Below, piece after piece: positions 1 through 9,757 of a DNA stretch of 64,000 nucleotides. This DNA is from Arthrobacter sp. PM3 (GTDB taxonomy: Bacteria > Actinomycetota > Actinomycetes > Actinomycetales > Micrococcaceae). The notes under the pieces were generated by a model, which saw only the letters and a program-made list of their open reading frames with translations, did no database searches and was not told where the DNA came from. The position numbers and the translations under genes were made by a program. The DNA lies in NCBI RefSeq assembly GCF_003352915.1, contig NZ_CP022314.1:2832579-2896578 (forward strand). The letters are read 5' to 3'. Numbering within the stretch: the stretch's first letter is position 1; every line of letters begins with the position of its first letter.

Positions 1-11
1 TCGACTCCGGC

Positions 12-1466
12 GTGAACGCGCAGGCCGCGCGCGTGGACTCCGGACAGTCCTGGGCCAAGCGCTACCGGCGGTGGCTGCGGATCACCGACGCAGTCATTGT
101 GGCGGTCACCGTTGCTGCCGCGTACGCCTTCCGGTTTGAGGAAGTCGGGCCCTTCCCGGTCCATGCGGGCGCAAGCGGCTCGTATCTGGCGGTCAGCATT
201 GCCGTTGTCTTGGCCTGGGTTCTGGCGCTTGAAGTGCACCGCACCCGCGAGGAGACAGTCCTGGGCATCGGCTCGGAGGAATACAAGCGGGTCCTGGATG
301 CCACCCTGGGCGTCTTCGGGGGCATCGCCATTATCGTTATCCTTCTGGGCATCGACGTGGTGCGCAGCTACTTTGCCCTCGCGTTGCCGGCCGGGGCACT
401 CCTGCTCCTGGTCAACCGCTGGCAATGGCGGGCGTGGCTGAACCGTCAGAGAGTTTTCGGGCACTACCTCTCCAAGGTGATCGTGGTGGGCGCACCTGCC
501 GACGTCGAGTACGTCATCCGGCAGTTCGGCAAGGTTTCGGGCGCCGCGTACGAAGTCGTGGGCGCGGCGTTGCCGGCCGGTTCCTCCGAGAAACACCTGC
601 AGATTTCTGCGGCCCGGATTCCGGTGCTGTGCGATGTCGATTCGGTGGCGGGGAAGGTCGCCGAGACGGGGGCCAACGCGGTGGTAGTGGCCGGGCCGCT
701 CGAAGGCGGAACCCGGGCCATCCGGCAGCTGGGCTGGGCACTGGAAGGCACCCGGGCCGGCCTCGTCCTGGCCTCCAGCTTGACCGACGTCGCGGGCCCG
801 CGGATCCACTGGCGGCCCGTGGAAGGCCTGCCCCTCATGCACGTGGAGCTGCCCCGGTTCACCGGCGTCAAGCACACGCTCAAACGCCTCGTGGACATTC
901 TGGCATCCGCCGCGGCACTGCTGATCCTCTCACCGTTGCTCGGTGCGCTGGCCTGGATCATCGTCCGCGACAGCAAGGGGCCGGTGTTCTTCCGCCAGGA
1001 GCGGGTGGGACGCAACGGCAAACGGTTCAAGATGGTCAAGTTCCGTTCCATGGTCACGACCGCCGAACAGGACCTGGCCGGGCTGCGGCACCTCAACGAA
1101 GGTGCCGGGCTCCTGTTCAAGCTCAAGAATGATCCGCGGATCACCGCCTGCGGCCACTGGCTCAGGAAGTACTCCCTGGACGAGCTTCCGCAGTTCTGGA
1201 ACGTGCTGAAGGGGGACATGAGCCTCGTCGGACCGCGGCCGCAGTTGCCCGGTGAAGTCGACGGCTATGAGGGCGACGTGAGCCGGCGGCTGCTGATCAA
1301 GCCGGGCATCACGGGCCTGTGGCAAATCAACGGCCGGTCCAACCTGGATTGGGATGAGAGCGTCCGCTGGGACCTCTACTACGTGGAGAACTGGTCTTTG
1401 ACCGGAGACATCATGATCCTCTGGCGCACGTTCAGAGTCGTCCTGCATCCGGTGGGAGCGTACTAG
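12..1466 (+). CDS. Exopolysaccharide polyprenyl-phosphate sugar transferase
   Basis: This membrane enzyme is expected to transfer a sugar-1-phosphate from a nucleotide sugar to a polyprenyl phosphate, the first step of exopolysaccharide or capsule repeat-unit assembly. The first ~150 residues hold several hydrophobic helices. A central CoA_binding_3-like domain follows, then the C-terminal bacterial sugar transferase domain (about 285-484) with a membrane-entry helix, the FRQERVGRNGK motif, KFRSM, the LDELPQ motif, VGPRP and the PGITGLWQ motif. The GTG at 12 gives 484 residues, but the frame stays open to the left edge and no ribosome site is visible, so the true start may lie outside the window. 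A polysaccharide cluster probably continues to the left. Confidence 0.88.
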   Translation: MNAQAARVDSGQSWAKRYRRWLRITDAVIVAVTVAAAYAFRFEEVGPFPVHAGASGSYLAVSIAVVLAWVLALEVHRTREETVLGIGSEEYKRVLDATLGVFGGIAIIVILLGIDVVRSYFALALPAGALLLLVNRWQWRAWLNRQRVFGHYLSKVIVVGAPADVEYVIRQFGKVSGAAYEVVGAALPAGSSEKHLQISAARIPVLCDVDSVAGKVAETGANAVVVAGPLEGGTRAIRQLGWALEGTRAGLVLASSLTDVAGPRIHWRPVEGLPLMHVELPRFTGVKHTLKRLVDILASAAALLILSPLLGALAWIIVRDSKGPVFFRQERVGRNGKRFKMVKFRSMVTTAEQDLAGLRHLNEGAGLLFKLKNDPRITACGHWLRKYSLDELPQFWNVLKGDMSLVGPRPQLPGEVDGYEGDVSRRLLIKPGITGLWQINGRSNLDWDESVRWDLYYVENWSLTGDIMILWRTFRVVLHPVGAY

Positions 1467-1561
1467 GGCGTGCCACCCCTGTCCGGTGGCCGTCCGCTGG
1501 GCTCCCGGACCGGATAAGAGGCCGCGCGCAGCGGCCGCGCTGGAGGTCTGCGGGAACGTGG

Positions 1562-1567
1562 GATAAT
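1562..1567 (+). promoter_or_regulatory. Possible -10 element of sufSU
   Basis: GATAAT lies about 90 bases upstream of the sufS start in an otherwise GC-rich gap. No good -35 hexamer is visible at the usual spacing, so this is only a candidate. Confidence 0.3.
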
Positions 1568-1656
1568 TAGGTCGAATCTGTGTGACGTATTTCCGGCGGC
1601 CGGCTTCCCGGCCGCCGCGGTACGCCCCATCGAACGCCGATCCAGGAGTCCCCGCC

Positions 1657-2964
1657 ATGGTTGCCACCCCAGCCCATCTCCGCCGCTCTGCCGTCGCGCT
1701 CGGAAACGAGGAGGTTCTGAGGATCCGCAATGACTTTCCGATCCTGCAGCAGCACGTCAACGGCAAACAGCTCGTCTACCTGGACTCCGGGGCCACCTCG
1801 CAGAACCCGCTCAGCGTGCTCGAGGCCGAGCAGGAATTCTACGAGCAGCGCAACTCGGCGGTCCACCGCGGGGCGCACCATCTCGCCGTCGAGGCCACCG
1901 AGGTGTTTGAGAACGCCCGGGAAACCGTAGCGTCCTTCATCGGAGCGCAGTGGGACGAACTCATCTGGACCTCCAATGCCACGGAGGGCCTGAACCTGCT
2001 CACCTACTCCTTCCTCAACGCCTCGCTCCCCGGAGCGGGCCCCGATGCCGCCCGTTTCGCCCTGGCGCCGGGCGACGAACTCGTGGTCACCGAAATGGAG
2101 CACCACGCCAACCTGATCCCGTGGCAGGAGCTCGCCGCCCGGACCGGCGCCGTCCTGAAGTTCATCCCCATTGACGACTCCGGCGCCCTGGACCTGGACG
2201 CCGCGGCCGGCATCATCGGGCCCCGGACCCGCGTGCTGGCATTCACCCACGCCTCCAATGTCCTCGGCACCATCAACCCGGTGGCTGCCCTGGTTGCCCT
2301 GGCCCGCTCAGCCGGGGCGTTAGTGGTGCTTGACGCGTGCCAGTCCGCGCCGCACCTGCCCCTGGATGTCAAAGCGCTCGACGTCGACTTCGCCGTGTTC
2401 TCCGGGCATAAGATGCTGGCCCCCACCGGAATCGGCGGCCTCTACGGCCGCTCCGAGCTGCTCAACGCTATGCCGCCGTTTTTGACCGGCGGCTCCATGA
2501 TCACCACCGTCACGATGGAACGGGCCGGCTTCCTGCCGAGCCCGCAGCGGTTCGAGGCCGGAACCCAGCGCATTTCCCAGGCCGTGGCCCTGGCTGCGGC
2601 GGTGAACTACCTGAGCGAAACCGGGATCGGCCGCATTCACGCGTGGGAGGCCGAACTCGGCCAGCGCCTCGTGCAGGGCCTGGCGTCCATCCCCGGCATT
2701 CGCGTGCTCGGCCCCGCCGCGGGGGAGGACCGCATCGGCCTGGCGGCCTTCGACGTCGCCGGCGTCCACGCGCACGACGTCGGCCAGTACCTGGACAGCC
2801 GGAGCATCGCCGTTCGGGTGGGGCACCACTGCGCCCAGCCGCTGCACCGCCGGCTCGGCCTGACGGCCACCACCCGCGCCAGCACCTACCTGTACAACAC
2901 CACGGACGATGTGGACGCGTTCCTCAATGCGGTCGCCGACGTCCGTGCCTACTTCCAAGCCTAG
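1657..2964 (+). CDS. sufS: Cysteine desulfurase, SufS type
   Basis: A PLP enzyme that takes sulfur from L-cysteine as an enzyme persulfide for Fe-S cluster assembly. The 435-residue protein is the usual SufS length. The PLP lysine is K252 in SGHKML, and the catalytic cysteine is C392 in VGHHCAQPL. The ATG at 1657 is chosen because AGGAG (1643-1647) precedes it by 9 bases; an upstream in-frame start at 1582 has no such site. sufU follows 11 bases after the stop, so the two are surely co-transcribed and the persulfide is probably passed to SufU. No sufB, sufC or sufD is in the window, which is less usual for actinobacteria, where sufSU normally close the suf operon. Confidence 0.93.
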   Translation: MVATPAHLRRSAVALGNEEVLRIRNDFPILQQHVNGKQLVYLDSGATSQNPLSVLEAEQEFYEQRNSAVHRGAHHLAVEATEVFENARETVASFIGAQWDELIWTSNATEGLNLLTYSFLNASLPGAGPDAARFALAPGDELVVTEMEHHANLIPWQELAARTGAVLKFIPIDDSGALDLDAAAGIIGPRTRVLAFTHASNVLGTINPVAALVALARSAGALVVLDACQSAPHLPLDVKALDVDFAVFSGHKMLAPTGIGGLYGRSELLNAMPPFLTGGSMITTVTMERAGFLPSPQRFEAGTQRISQAVALAAAVNYLSETGIGRIHAWEAELGQRLVQGLASIPGIRVLGPAAGEDRIGLAAFDVAGVHAHDVGQYLDSRSIAVRVGHHCAQPLHRRLGLTATTRASTYLYNTTDDVDAFLNAVADVRAYFQA

Positions 2965-2975
2965 GACGGACCTCC

Positions 2976-3431
2976 ATGAGTCTTGACCAGCTTTACCAGC
3001 AGATCATCCTGGAACACTCCAAAGCCCGTCACGGCAGCGGCCTGGACGCTGCCGCGGCGCCGGCGGGTGCCGCTACCGGCCAGTCGCACCAACTGAATCC
3101 GACGTGCGGGGACGAGATCACGGTCCGGGTGTCCGTGGCCGGCGGGAAAGTCAGCGAGCTGCGCTGGGACGGGGAGGGCTGCTCGATCTCGATGGCCTCG
3201 GCGTCCGTGCTGACGGACCTCGCCGAGGGCATGGCGGTCGAGGAACTGCGGACGGTGATCGACAGTTTCCGCGAGGTGCTGCGCTCGCGCGGCAAGATCC
3301 CGGCCGACCCGGAGCTGCTGGGCGACGCCGCGGCGTTCGAGGGCGTGTCCCGGTACGCCGCACGGGTCAAGTGCGCCATGCTCTCCTGGGTGGCTGCTGA
3401 GGACGCCCTCGGCCAGGCACTGACGGCCTGA
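2976..3431 (+). CDS. sufU: SufU sulfur-relay protein
   Basis: A small zinc-dependent sulfurtransferase that accepts the SufS persulfide, related in fold to IscU. The 151 residues contain the family's three conserved cysteines, C44 (in TCGDE, with D46), C69 (in EGCSIS) and C133 (in KCAMLSW), the expected zinc ligands and sulfur acceptor. The 18-residue or so insertion that separates SufU from IscU appears present. The ATG at 2976 follows GGACGGA. A frame extending 5' through sufS exists, but the homologous region begins at MSLDQLYQQIILEHS. Second gene of the sufS-sufU operon, followed by a strong hairpin. Confidence 0.93.
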   Translation: MSLDQLYQQIILEHSKARHGSGLDAAAAPAGAATGQSHQLNPTCGDEITVRVSVAGGKVSELRWDGEGCSISMASASVLTDLAEGMAVEELRTVIDSFREVLRSRGKIPADPELLGDAAAFEGVSRYAARVKCAMLSWVAAEDALGQALTA

Positions 3432-3485
3432 CGGCGGGCGCTCAAGGCGCACGTTGTCACGGGCGGTCCCCGGGGAGGGACCTTG

Positions 3486-3517
3486 GGCACGCCGGCGGCG
3501 GTGACCGCCGGCGTGCC
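3486..3517 (+). terminator. Hairpin terminator after sufU
   Basis: Perfect 13-bp inverted repeat (GGCACGCCGGCGG at 3486-3498, its complement at 3505-3517) with a 6-base loop, between the convergent sufU and the 3539 gene. There is no U-tract, so termination could be rho-assisted or work in both directions. Confidence 0.6.
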
Positions 3518-3538
3518 GGTCGCTATGCGTGCCGGATG

Positions 3539-3760
3539 CTAAGCGAGCAGCCCGGCGATGCCGATTACCGCCGTCGCCGCCCCCAGCACCATGGAGATGC
3601 TGACGAGGACCACATGGACGGTCAGGAATCGCGTGGCCTTGCCGTCGGCGTCGCGGGCGCGCGGGTCCTTCATGACCCGGCGCAGGAACTGCGGCCAGAC
3701 CACCAGGGACCAGACCCCGGCGATGATCAGGACGACGGCAGGGAACGCGGGCAGCTGCAC
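3539..3760 (-). CDS. SCO4848-like small membrane protein
   Basis: A 73-residue protein with two hydrophobic helices (about residues 7-25 and 48-70) flanking a charged loop (VMKDPRARDADGKATRF). This size and layout, with the WPQFLRRVMKDPRA segment, match the SCO4848 family of actinobacterial membrane proteins of unknown function. It starts with GTG only 4 bases after the DUF2505 stop and is thus the last gene of a three-gene operon. No biochemical role can be assigned. Confidence 0.7.
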   Translation of the reverse strand: MQLPAFPAVVLIIAGVWSLVVWPQFLRRVMKDPRARDADGKATRFLTVHVVLVSISMVLGAATAVIGIAGLLA

Positions 3761-3764
3761 GGCG

Positions 3765-4262
3765 TTAGTGGCTTTCGAGCCAGGCCTGCGCCTGCTGGGA
3801 CTGCAGGTTCAGGGCCTTGCCGACCATCGGTTCGGCAGCGTCGGCGATCTTGCCGCCGAGGAACGGTACCGAGGAGGTCACGTTGCCTTCAAGCTCGATC
3901 CGGGTGCTGCCGCCGTCGGACACGAGGCGCTGGACAGCGCTGACATCCAGCGGTGCGCCGGCGACCTTGAGCGAGATCCTGCTCTGCCGGGAGCCGTCGG
4001 CTGCCGGGGCCTCCCAGTCCTCCAGCTGGGTCACCTTGAGGCTTTCGCCGACAATCTTCCGGGCAAGGTCCGGCATCCGGGTGGTCGGGATGGTCCGCAC
4101 GGTAGTGGTGCTGAACGCGCCGGCGGGATCGCCGTCGACGGCGAAGGATTCGAGGCTGCCGCCGACGAGTTCGCTCGTGTGGCGCAGGAAGTCTTCATTG
4201 ACGAAAACCGCTGCCACGCGGTCGACGGCGTGCGGGACAGTGGTGGATGCACTCAGGGCCAT
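3765..4262 (-). CDS. DUF2505 family protein
   Basis: 165 residues beginning MALSASTTVPHAVDRVAAVF. The pattern of a single START/SRPBCC-like domain of alternating strands, with a C-terminal helix, fits DUF2505, an actinobacterial family of probable lipid- or ligand-binding folds. No catalytic motif is visible. It lies 48 bases downstream of the NAD(P)-binding oxidoreductase gene and 4 bases upstream of the SCO4848-like gene, so all three are probably one transcript. Confidence 0.8.
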   Translation of the reverse strand: MALSASTTVPHAVDRVAAVFVNEDFLRHTSELVGGSLESFAVDGDPAGAFSTTTVRTIPTTRMPDLARKIVGESLKVTQLEDWEAPAADGSRQSRISLKVAGAPLDVSAVQRLVSDGGSTRIELEGNVTSSVPFLGGKIADAAEPMVGKALNLQSQQAQAWLESH

Positions 4263-4310
4263 AGGGGGGTCCTCCGTGGTGTGGAAGTGGACGATTCGGG
4301 CTCCAACATC

Positions 4311-5822
4311 CTACGTGGTGCGCCGGGCAGGTTCCGATTCGAGCCTCTCCAGGTCTCGGGCGGCGGCCGTGATATTCCGTGACATGGCCGGAAAAATGAC
4401 GCTGTGGAACGGCAGCACGGCCAGCCAGTAGAGGCGGCCGCTGAGGCCTTTCGGGAAGAAGATGGCGCGCTGCCGGTACCGGCTGCCGGCGCCCTCCGGC
4501 TCGACGGCGAGCTCCAGCCAGGCCCGGCCGGGGGCCCGCATTTCGGCGCGCAGCCGCAGCAGCCGGCCGCGGTCGATCCGCTCCACCCGCCACCAGTCCA
4601 CCACCTCGCCCTCCGCCAGCAGGTGCGGGTGCCGGCGTCCGCGCAGCAGTCCCGCCCCGCCGGTGAGCTTGTCCAGCCAGCCGCGCACCTGCCAGGCCAG
4701 CGGCAGCGAATACCAGCCGTTCCGGCCGCCGATGCCCTCAATGACGGTCCAGACGTACCGGGGATCCACGTCGCTGGTGAAGCTGCGCTCATCCAGGAAC
4801 ACCGTGTGCCCGGCCCAGTCCGGGTCGCTGGGCAGGGGATCGGCGTCGGCGCCGGCGCTCGCCCAGGTGGTTTCGACCTGGCCGTCGCGTTCCTTGCCCA
4901 GTGCCAGCGCCACGGCCCGCCGGTACGGCGTCAGTCCGCCCTCCGGCACCGGGATGTAGGCATCGATGTCATGTTCCCGGGAGACCGCATCGTGCTGGAG
5001 CGACTCCACGAGCGGCAGGGACATGGACAGCGGGATCGGGGTGGTCAGGGCCACCCACAGCCCGGCAAGCCTGGGGGCGGGCACCGGAAGCGCCAGGACC
5101 ACCCGGTGCGGCAGGCCGGCCTCGGCCGCGTATTCCTTCATCATGCCCGCGTAGCTGAGCACCTCCCGGCAGCCGATGTCGAACGTCCGGTTGATGGGTC
5201 CTTCCAGCGACGCGGCGGCCACGAGGTAGTACAGGACGTCGCGGACCGCAATCGCCTCGATCTTGTTGCGCACCCAGCTGGGGGCCGGCATCAGCGGGAG
5301 GGTCTCGGACAGGTGCCGGATCATTTCGAACGACGCCGAGCCCGAGCCGATCACGACGCCGGCCTGGAACACCACGGCGTCCACCGGGCTGGCCAGGAAG
5401 ACGTTCCCCACGGCTTCGCGGGACCGCATGTGGGTGGACAGCCTGGCCCCGGCCGGGTGCAGGCCGCCGAGGTACACGATCCGGTCCACGCCGGCCGCGG
5501 CAGCCGCCCCGGCGACGGTCCCGGCCATGGCCTTTTCCTTCGCCTCGAACCCGGCGCCGGCGGCCATGGAATGCACCAGGTAGTACAGGACGTCGACGCC
5601 GGCCAGCGCCTCGCGCAGGGCCGCGCCGTCGTCCAGGCTGCTCTGGATGACCTCGACGTCCTCCAGCCACGGCACGCCCGCGATCTTGGCCGGCGTCCGG
5701 ACCAGAACCTTGACGCGGTGCCCGGCCTCGAGCAGGCGGGGGACCAGGCGGCCGCCGATGTAGCCGGTGGCGCCGGTGACCAGCACCGTCTTTGGATTCG
5801 CTGCTATGGGGACGCCGTTCAT
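4311..5822 (-). CDS. NAD(P)-binding SDR with C-terminal DUF2867
   Basis: A 503-residue two-domain protein. The N-terminal ~290 residues are an extended/atypical SDR domain of the NmrA/UDP-epimerase type with the glycine motif GATGYIGG at about residues 18-25, expected to bind NAD(P)H. The C-terminal ~160 residues match DUF2867, an SRPBCC-like fold often fused to such SDRs. The usual YxxxK catalytic pair is not obvious, so it may be a redox sensor or a reductase of unknown substrate. First gene of a minus-strand operon and divergent from mfd across 266 bases. Confidence 0.82.
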   Translation of the reverse strand: MNGVPIAANPKTVLVTGATGYIGGRLVPRLLEAGHRVKVLVRTPAKIAGVPWLEDVEVIQSSLDDGAALREALAGVDVLYYLVHSMAAGAGFEAKEKAMAGTVAGAAAAAGVDRIVYLGGLHPAGARLSTHMRSREAVGNVFLASPVDAVVFQAGVVIGSGSASFEMIRHLSETLPLMPAPSWVRNKIEAIAVRDVLYYLVAAASLEGPINRTFDIGCREVLSYAGMMKEYAAEAGLPHRVVLALPVPAPRLAGLWVALTTPIPLSMSLPLVESLQHDAVSREHDIDAYIPVPEGGLTPYRRAVALALGKERDGQVETTWASAGADADPLPSDPDWAGHTVFLDERSFTSDVDPRYVWTVIEGIGGRNGWYSLPLAWQVRGWLDKLTGGAGLLRGRRHPHLLAEGEVVDWWRVERIDRGRLLRLRAEMRAPGRAWLELAVEPEGAGSRYRQRAIFFPKGLSGRLYWLAVLPFHSVIFPAMSRNITAAARDLERLESEPARRTT

Positions 5823-6088
5823 GGAAGGCTCCTGTCGTTGCGCCTACAAGGCATTCGGAGTGCGGGCCGCCGCGGACGGCTCCCGGCCGGACCGCAATCC
5901 GGCCGGCAGCCGTGCCGGCGGTCCTGCCAGCCTAGCCGCGATGGCCGGGAGTGTCTGCCGGCCGCCGGCCGCCGAAGCCGGGTCCGGGCTGCCACGGCTG
6001 CGGGGTAGGCTTGGAAGACCCGGGATTCCGACGAATTCCGGCTATTTGTGTTGCCTGCACGTCCGTGATCACCTCAGGAGCAACAGCC

Positions 6089-9000
6089 ATGAGCCTCAAC
6101 GGCCCGTCCCTCACCGGTCTGCGCCGCGTCCTCGCCGAGGACCGCAACTACACCCGCGTCCGGGCCGAGGCCTCCCGCGGCTTCGCCGGCCGCAGCGAGG
6201 ACTACCAGATCAGCGCGCCGGCCGGCCTGCGGGCCACGCTGCTCGCGGAAGTGGCCGACGGCCTGGCGGCGCCGGCCGATGACAATGCGGCCGGCGCAGG
6301 CTCCGGCCCGGCCCCGGTGGTCCTGGCCGTCACGGCCACTGGCCGGGAAGCCGAGGACCTGGCCGAGGCGCTACGCGCCTACCTGCCGGCCGCCGCCGTC
6401 GCCGAGTTCCCCAGCTGGGAAACGCTCCCGCACGAACGGCTCTCCCCACGATCGGACACGGTGGGCCGCCGGCTGTCCGTGCTCCGCCGCCTGGCTCACC
6501 CCGACGCCGCCGGCGCCCTGCGCGTCGTCGTGGCCCCGGTCCGCGCCGTGGTCCAGCCGATCGTGGCGGGCCTGGGCGACCTCGTTCCGGTGACGTTGAA
6601 GGTCGGCCAGGACGTGCCCTTCAGCGACGTCGTGAAGAACCTCGCGGCCGCCGCCTACGCCCGGGTGGACATGGTCACGCGGCGCGGCGAATTCGCGGTC
6701 CGCGGCGGCATGCTGGACGTCTTCCCGCCCACCGAGGACCACCCGATCAGGGTTGAGTTCTTCGGCGACGAGGTCGAGCAGATGCGCTGGTTCGCCGTCG
6801 CCGACCAGCGCTCCCTCACCGCACCCGGCATCCACCATCCCACCGAGCTCCACGCCCCGCCCTGCCGCGAAATCCTCATCACGCCGTCCGTCATGTCCCG
6901 CGCGGCAACGCTGAAGGCCCAGATGTCCGCCGCAGCCGACATGCTGGAGAAGATCGCCGGCGGCATCGCTGTCGAGGGCATGGAATCGCTGGCACCGGTG
7001 CTCGTCGACGCCATGGTCCCGTTCCTGGACCAGCTCCCGTCCGGGTCCGTCGCGGTCGTGATCGAGCCCGAAAAGGTCCGCACCCGGGCCCACGACCTCG
7101 CCGCCACGAACGAGGAATTCCTCGAGGCGGCCTGGTCCACAGCCTCCGACGGCGGGACGGCGCCCCTCGACTTGAGCTCGGCCGCTTCCGAGGCCCTGCA
7201 CTCGGCCAGCTTCCGGTCCCTGGCCGAAACCCGCACCACGGCCCTGGCTCACGGGGTCTCCTGGTGGTCCATCACCTCGCTGGCCTCGGACGAGGACCTG
7301 CTGCCCGACGTCGACGTGCTGAACCTGCACGCCCGCGAACCGCGCGGCTACCAGGGCGACGTGGCCGAAATGATGGACTTCATCGGCTCCCGGGTCCGGG
7401 ACCAGTGGCGGATCGTGGTGGTCACTGAGGGCCCCGGGCCGGCCCAGCGGCTGGCCGAGCTGTTCCACGACAACGACATCCCGTGCGCCCGGGTGGACAC
7501 GCTCGACGCCGAGCCGCAGGCCGGCCTGATCGAGGTGACCACGGCCGCCGTCGGACGCGGTTTTGTCCTGGACGGGCTCAAGCTGGCGCTGCTGACCGAG
7601 GCGGACCTGCTGGGTCGGACGTCCGCCGGGTCCACGAAGGACATGCGCCGGATGCCCTCAAAACGGCGGAACGCCGTGGACCCGCTGCAGCTTGTGGCCG
7701 GGGATTTCGTGGTCCACGAACAGCACGGGATCGGCCGGTTCGTGGAGCTGATCCAGCGCAAGGTCTCCGGCGGCGGAGACGGCGTGCGCGAATACCTGGT
7801 CCTGGAATACGCCCCGTCCAAACGCGGCGCCCCCGGCGACCGGCTCTTCGTTCCCACCGACCAGCTGGACCAGGTCACCCGCTACGTCGGCGGGGACGCC
7901 CCGGCGCTGAGCAAGATGGGCGGCGCGGACTGGGCGAGCACCAAGTCCAAGGCCCGCAAGGCCGTCAAGGAGATCGCCGGCGAACTGATCCGGCTTTACT
8001 CGGCCCGTATGGCCTCCCGAGGCCATGCGTTCGCGCCGGACACGCCGTGGCAGCGCGAACTGGAGGAAGCCTTCCCCTACGTGGAGACCCCGGACCAGCT
8101 GACAACCATCAACGAGGTCAAGGCCGACATGGAGCGCGAGATCCCGATGGACCGGCTGATCTCCGGCGACGTCGGCTACGGCAAGACCGAGATCGCCGTC
8201 CGCGCCGCATTCAAGGCCGTCCAGGACGGCAAGCAGGTGGCGGTGCTGGTGCCCACCACGCTGCTGGCCCAACAGCACTACGAGACCTTCACCGAACGGT
8301 TCTCCGGCTTCCCGCTCCGGGTCAAGCCGCTCTCGCGCTTCCAGGGCGCCAAGGAAGCCAAGGAAACCGCCGACGGGGTCAAATCCGGCGCGGTGGATGT
8401 GGTGATCGGCACGCACCGGCTGCTGTCCAAGGACTTCGCGTTCAAGGACCTGGGCCTGGTGATCGTGGATGAGGAACAGCGTTTCGGTGTCGAGCACAAA
8501 GAGGCGCTGAAGAAAATGCGGACCAACGTGGACGTCCTGGCCATGAGCGCCACCCCGATTCCCCGGACCCTGGAGATGTCCCTAACCGGCATCCGCGAAA
8601 CGTCCACCCTGGCCACCCCGCCGGAGGAACGCCACCCGGTTCTGACGTACGTGGGCCCGTACACGGACAAGCAGACTTCCGCCGCCATCCGCCGCGAGCT
8701 CATGCGCGAAGGTCAGGTGTTCTTCGTCCACAACCGGGTCTCCACCATCGACAGCACCGCGGCGAAGATCCGCGAACTGGTTCCCGAGGCCCGGGTGGAA
8801 GTGGCGCACGGCAAAATGTCCGAGAGCCGGCTCGAACAGATCATCGTGGACTTCTGGGAAAAGCGCTTCGACGTCCTGGTATGCACCACCATCATCGAGA
8901 CCGGGCTGGACATCTCCAACGCCAACACCCTGATCGTGGACGGGGCGGACAAATACGGGCTCTCCCAGCTGCACCAGCTGCGCGGGCGTGTGGGCCGCGG

Positions 9001-9751
9001 CCGGGAACGGGCCTACGCCTACTTCCTGTACCCCTCGGAGAAACCCCTGGGCGAGGTGGCGCTGGAACGGCTCAAGGCCGTCGCAACGCACAACGAACTC
9101 GGCGCCGGCATGCAGCTGGCCATGAAGGACCTAGAAATCCGCGGCGCGGGCAACCTGCTCGGCGGCGAGCAGTCCGGCCACATCCAGGGCGTCGGGTTCG
9201 ACCTCTACATCCGGCTGGTGGGCGAGGCCGTGTCCGAGTACCGGGGCGAGGCCGAAGAGAAGGCCGCCGAGATGAAGATCGAACTGCCCGTCAACGCCCA
9301 CCTGCCGCACGACTACGTGCCCGGCGAGCGGCTGCGCCTGGAAGCCTACCGGAAGCTGGCGTCCGCGGTGACAAACGAGGCGATCGACGAGGTCCTCGCC
9401 GAGCTCGTGGACCGCTACGGGGAGCTGCCGCTGCCGGCGAAGAACCTGATCGACGTCGCCCGCTTCCGGGTGGGCGCCCGCGAAGCCGGGCTGTCCGACG
9501 TCGCGCTGCAGGGCAACTTCATCAAGTTCTCCCCGGCGCAGCTGCCGGAGTCCAAGCTCATGCGGCTCACCAGGATGTACCCGGGCGCGCAGGCGAAGCC
9601 TGCCCTGGACGCCGTGCTCATCCCGAAGCCCAAGACCGCCAGGATCGGCGGCAGGGACCTTCAGGACGCCGAAATCCTCGAGTGGGCCAACGGCGTGATC
9701 CGCAACATCTTCTCCGACTCGCCTGCAGCGGCGACACCGGCGGTGAAATAG
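6089..9751 (+). CDS. mfd: Transcription-repair coupling factor Mfd
   Basis: An ATP-dependent translocase that displaces RNA polymerase stalled at DNA lesions and recruits UvrA. The 1220 residues are family length. In order: a UvrB-like N-terminal module, the RNA-polymerase-interaction domain (about 565-640, starting VAGDFVVHEQHGIGRF), the RecG-like helicase core with Walker A GDVGYGKTE (K699), DEEQ box (D794) and SATPIPRT, then the TRCF C-terminal domain. The ATG at 6089 follows AGGAG (6076-6080) at 8 bases and is preferred over an upstream in-frame start at 5951. The 266-base divergent gap upstream shows no clear LexA box. Confidence 0.97.
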   Translation: MSLNGPSLTGLRRVLAEDRNYTRVRAEASRGFAGRSEDYQISAPAGLRATLLAEVADGLAAPADDNAAGAGSGPAPVVLAVTATGREAEDLAEALRAYLPAAAVAEFPSWETLPHERLSPRSDTVGRRLSVLRRLAHPDAAGALRVVVAPVRAVVQPIVAGLGDLVPVTLKVGQDVPFSDVVKNLAAAAYARVDMVTRRGEFAVRGGMLDVFPPTEDHPIRVEFFGDEVEQMRWFAVADQRSLTAPGIHHPTELHAPPCREILITPSVMSRAATLKAQMSAAADMLEKIAGGIAVEGMESLAPVLVDAMVPFLDQLPSGSVAVVIEPEKVRTRAHDLAATNEEFLEAAWSTASDGGTAPLDLSSAASEALHSASFRSLAETRTTALAHGVSWWSITSLASDEDLLPDVDVLNLHAREPRGYQGDVAEMMDFIGSRVRDQWRIVVVTEGPGPAQRLAELFHDNDIPCARVDTLDAEPQAGLIEVTTAAVGRGFVLDGLKLALLTEADLLGRTSAGSTKDMRRMPSKRRNAVDPLQLVAGDFVVHEQHGIGRFVELIQRKVSGGGDGVREYLVLEYAPSKRGAPGDRLFVPTDQLDQVTRYVGGDAPALSKMGGADWASTKSKARKAVKEIAGELIRLYSARMASRGHAFAPDTPWQRELEEAFPYVETPDQLTTINEVKADMEREIPMDRLISGDVGYGKTEIAVRAAFKAVQDGKQVAVLVPTTLLAQQHYETFTERFSGFPLRVKPLSRFQGAKEAKETADGVKSGAVDVVIGTHRLLSKDFAFKDLGLVIVDEEQRFGVEHKEALKKMRTNVDVLAMSATPIPRTLEMSLTGIRETSTLATPPEERHPVLTYVGPYTDKQTSAAIRRELMREGQVFFVHNRVSTIDSTAAKIRELVPEARVEVAHGKMSESRLEQIIVDFWEKRFDVLVCTTIIETGLDISNANTLIVDGADKYGLSQLHQLRGRVGRGRERAYAYFLYPSEKPLGEVALERLKAVATHNELGAGMQLAMKDLEIRGAGNLLGGEQSGHIQGVGFDLYIRLVGEAVSEYRGEAEEKAAEMKIELPVNAHLPHDYVPGERLRLEAYRKLASAVTNEAIDEVLAELVDRYGELPLPAKNLIDVARFRVGAREAGLSDVALQGNFIKFSPAQLPESKLMRLTRMYPGAQAKPALDAVLIPKPKTARIGGRDLQDAEILEWANGVIRNIFSDSPAAATPAVK

Positions 9752-9757
9752 GCCGTG

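Noticed and set aside
5823..6088. An SOS (LexA) box upstream of mfd
   Set aside because: TTCCG repeats occur near 6027-6042 but no GAAC-type LexA dyad of the actinobacterial form is present.
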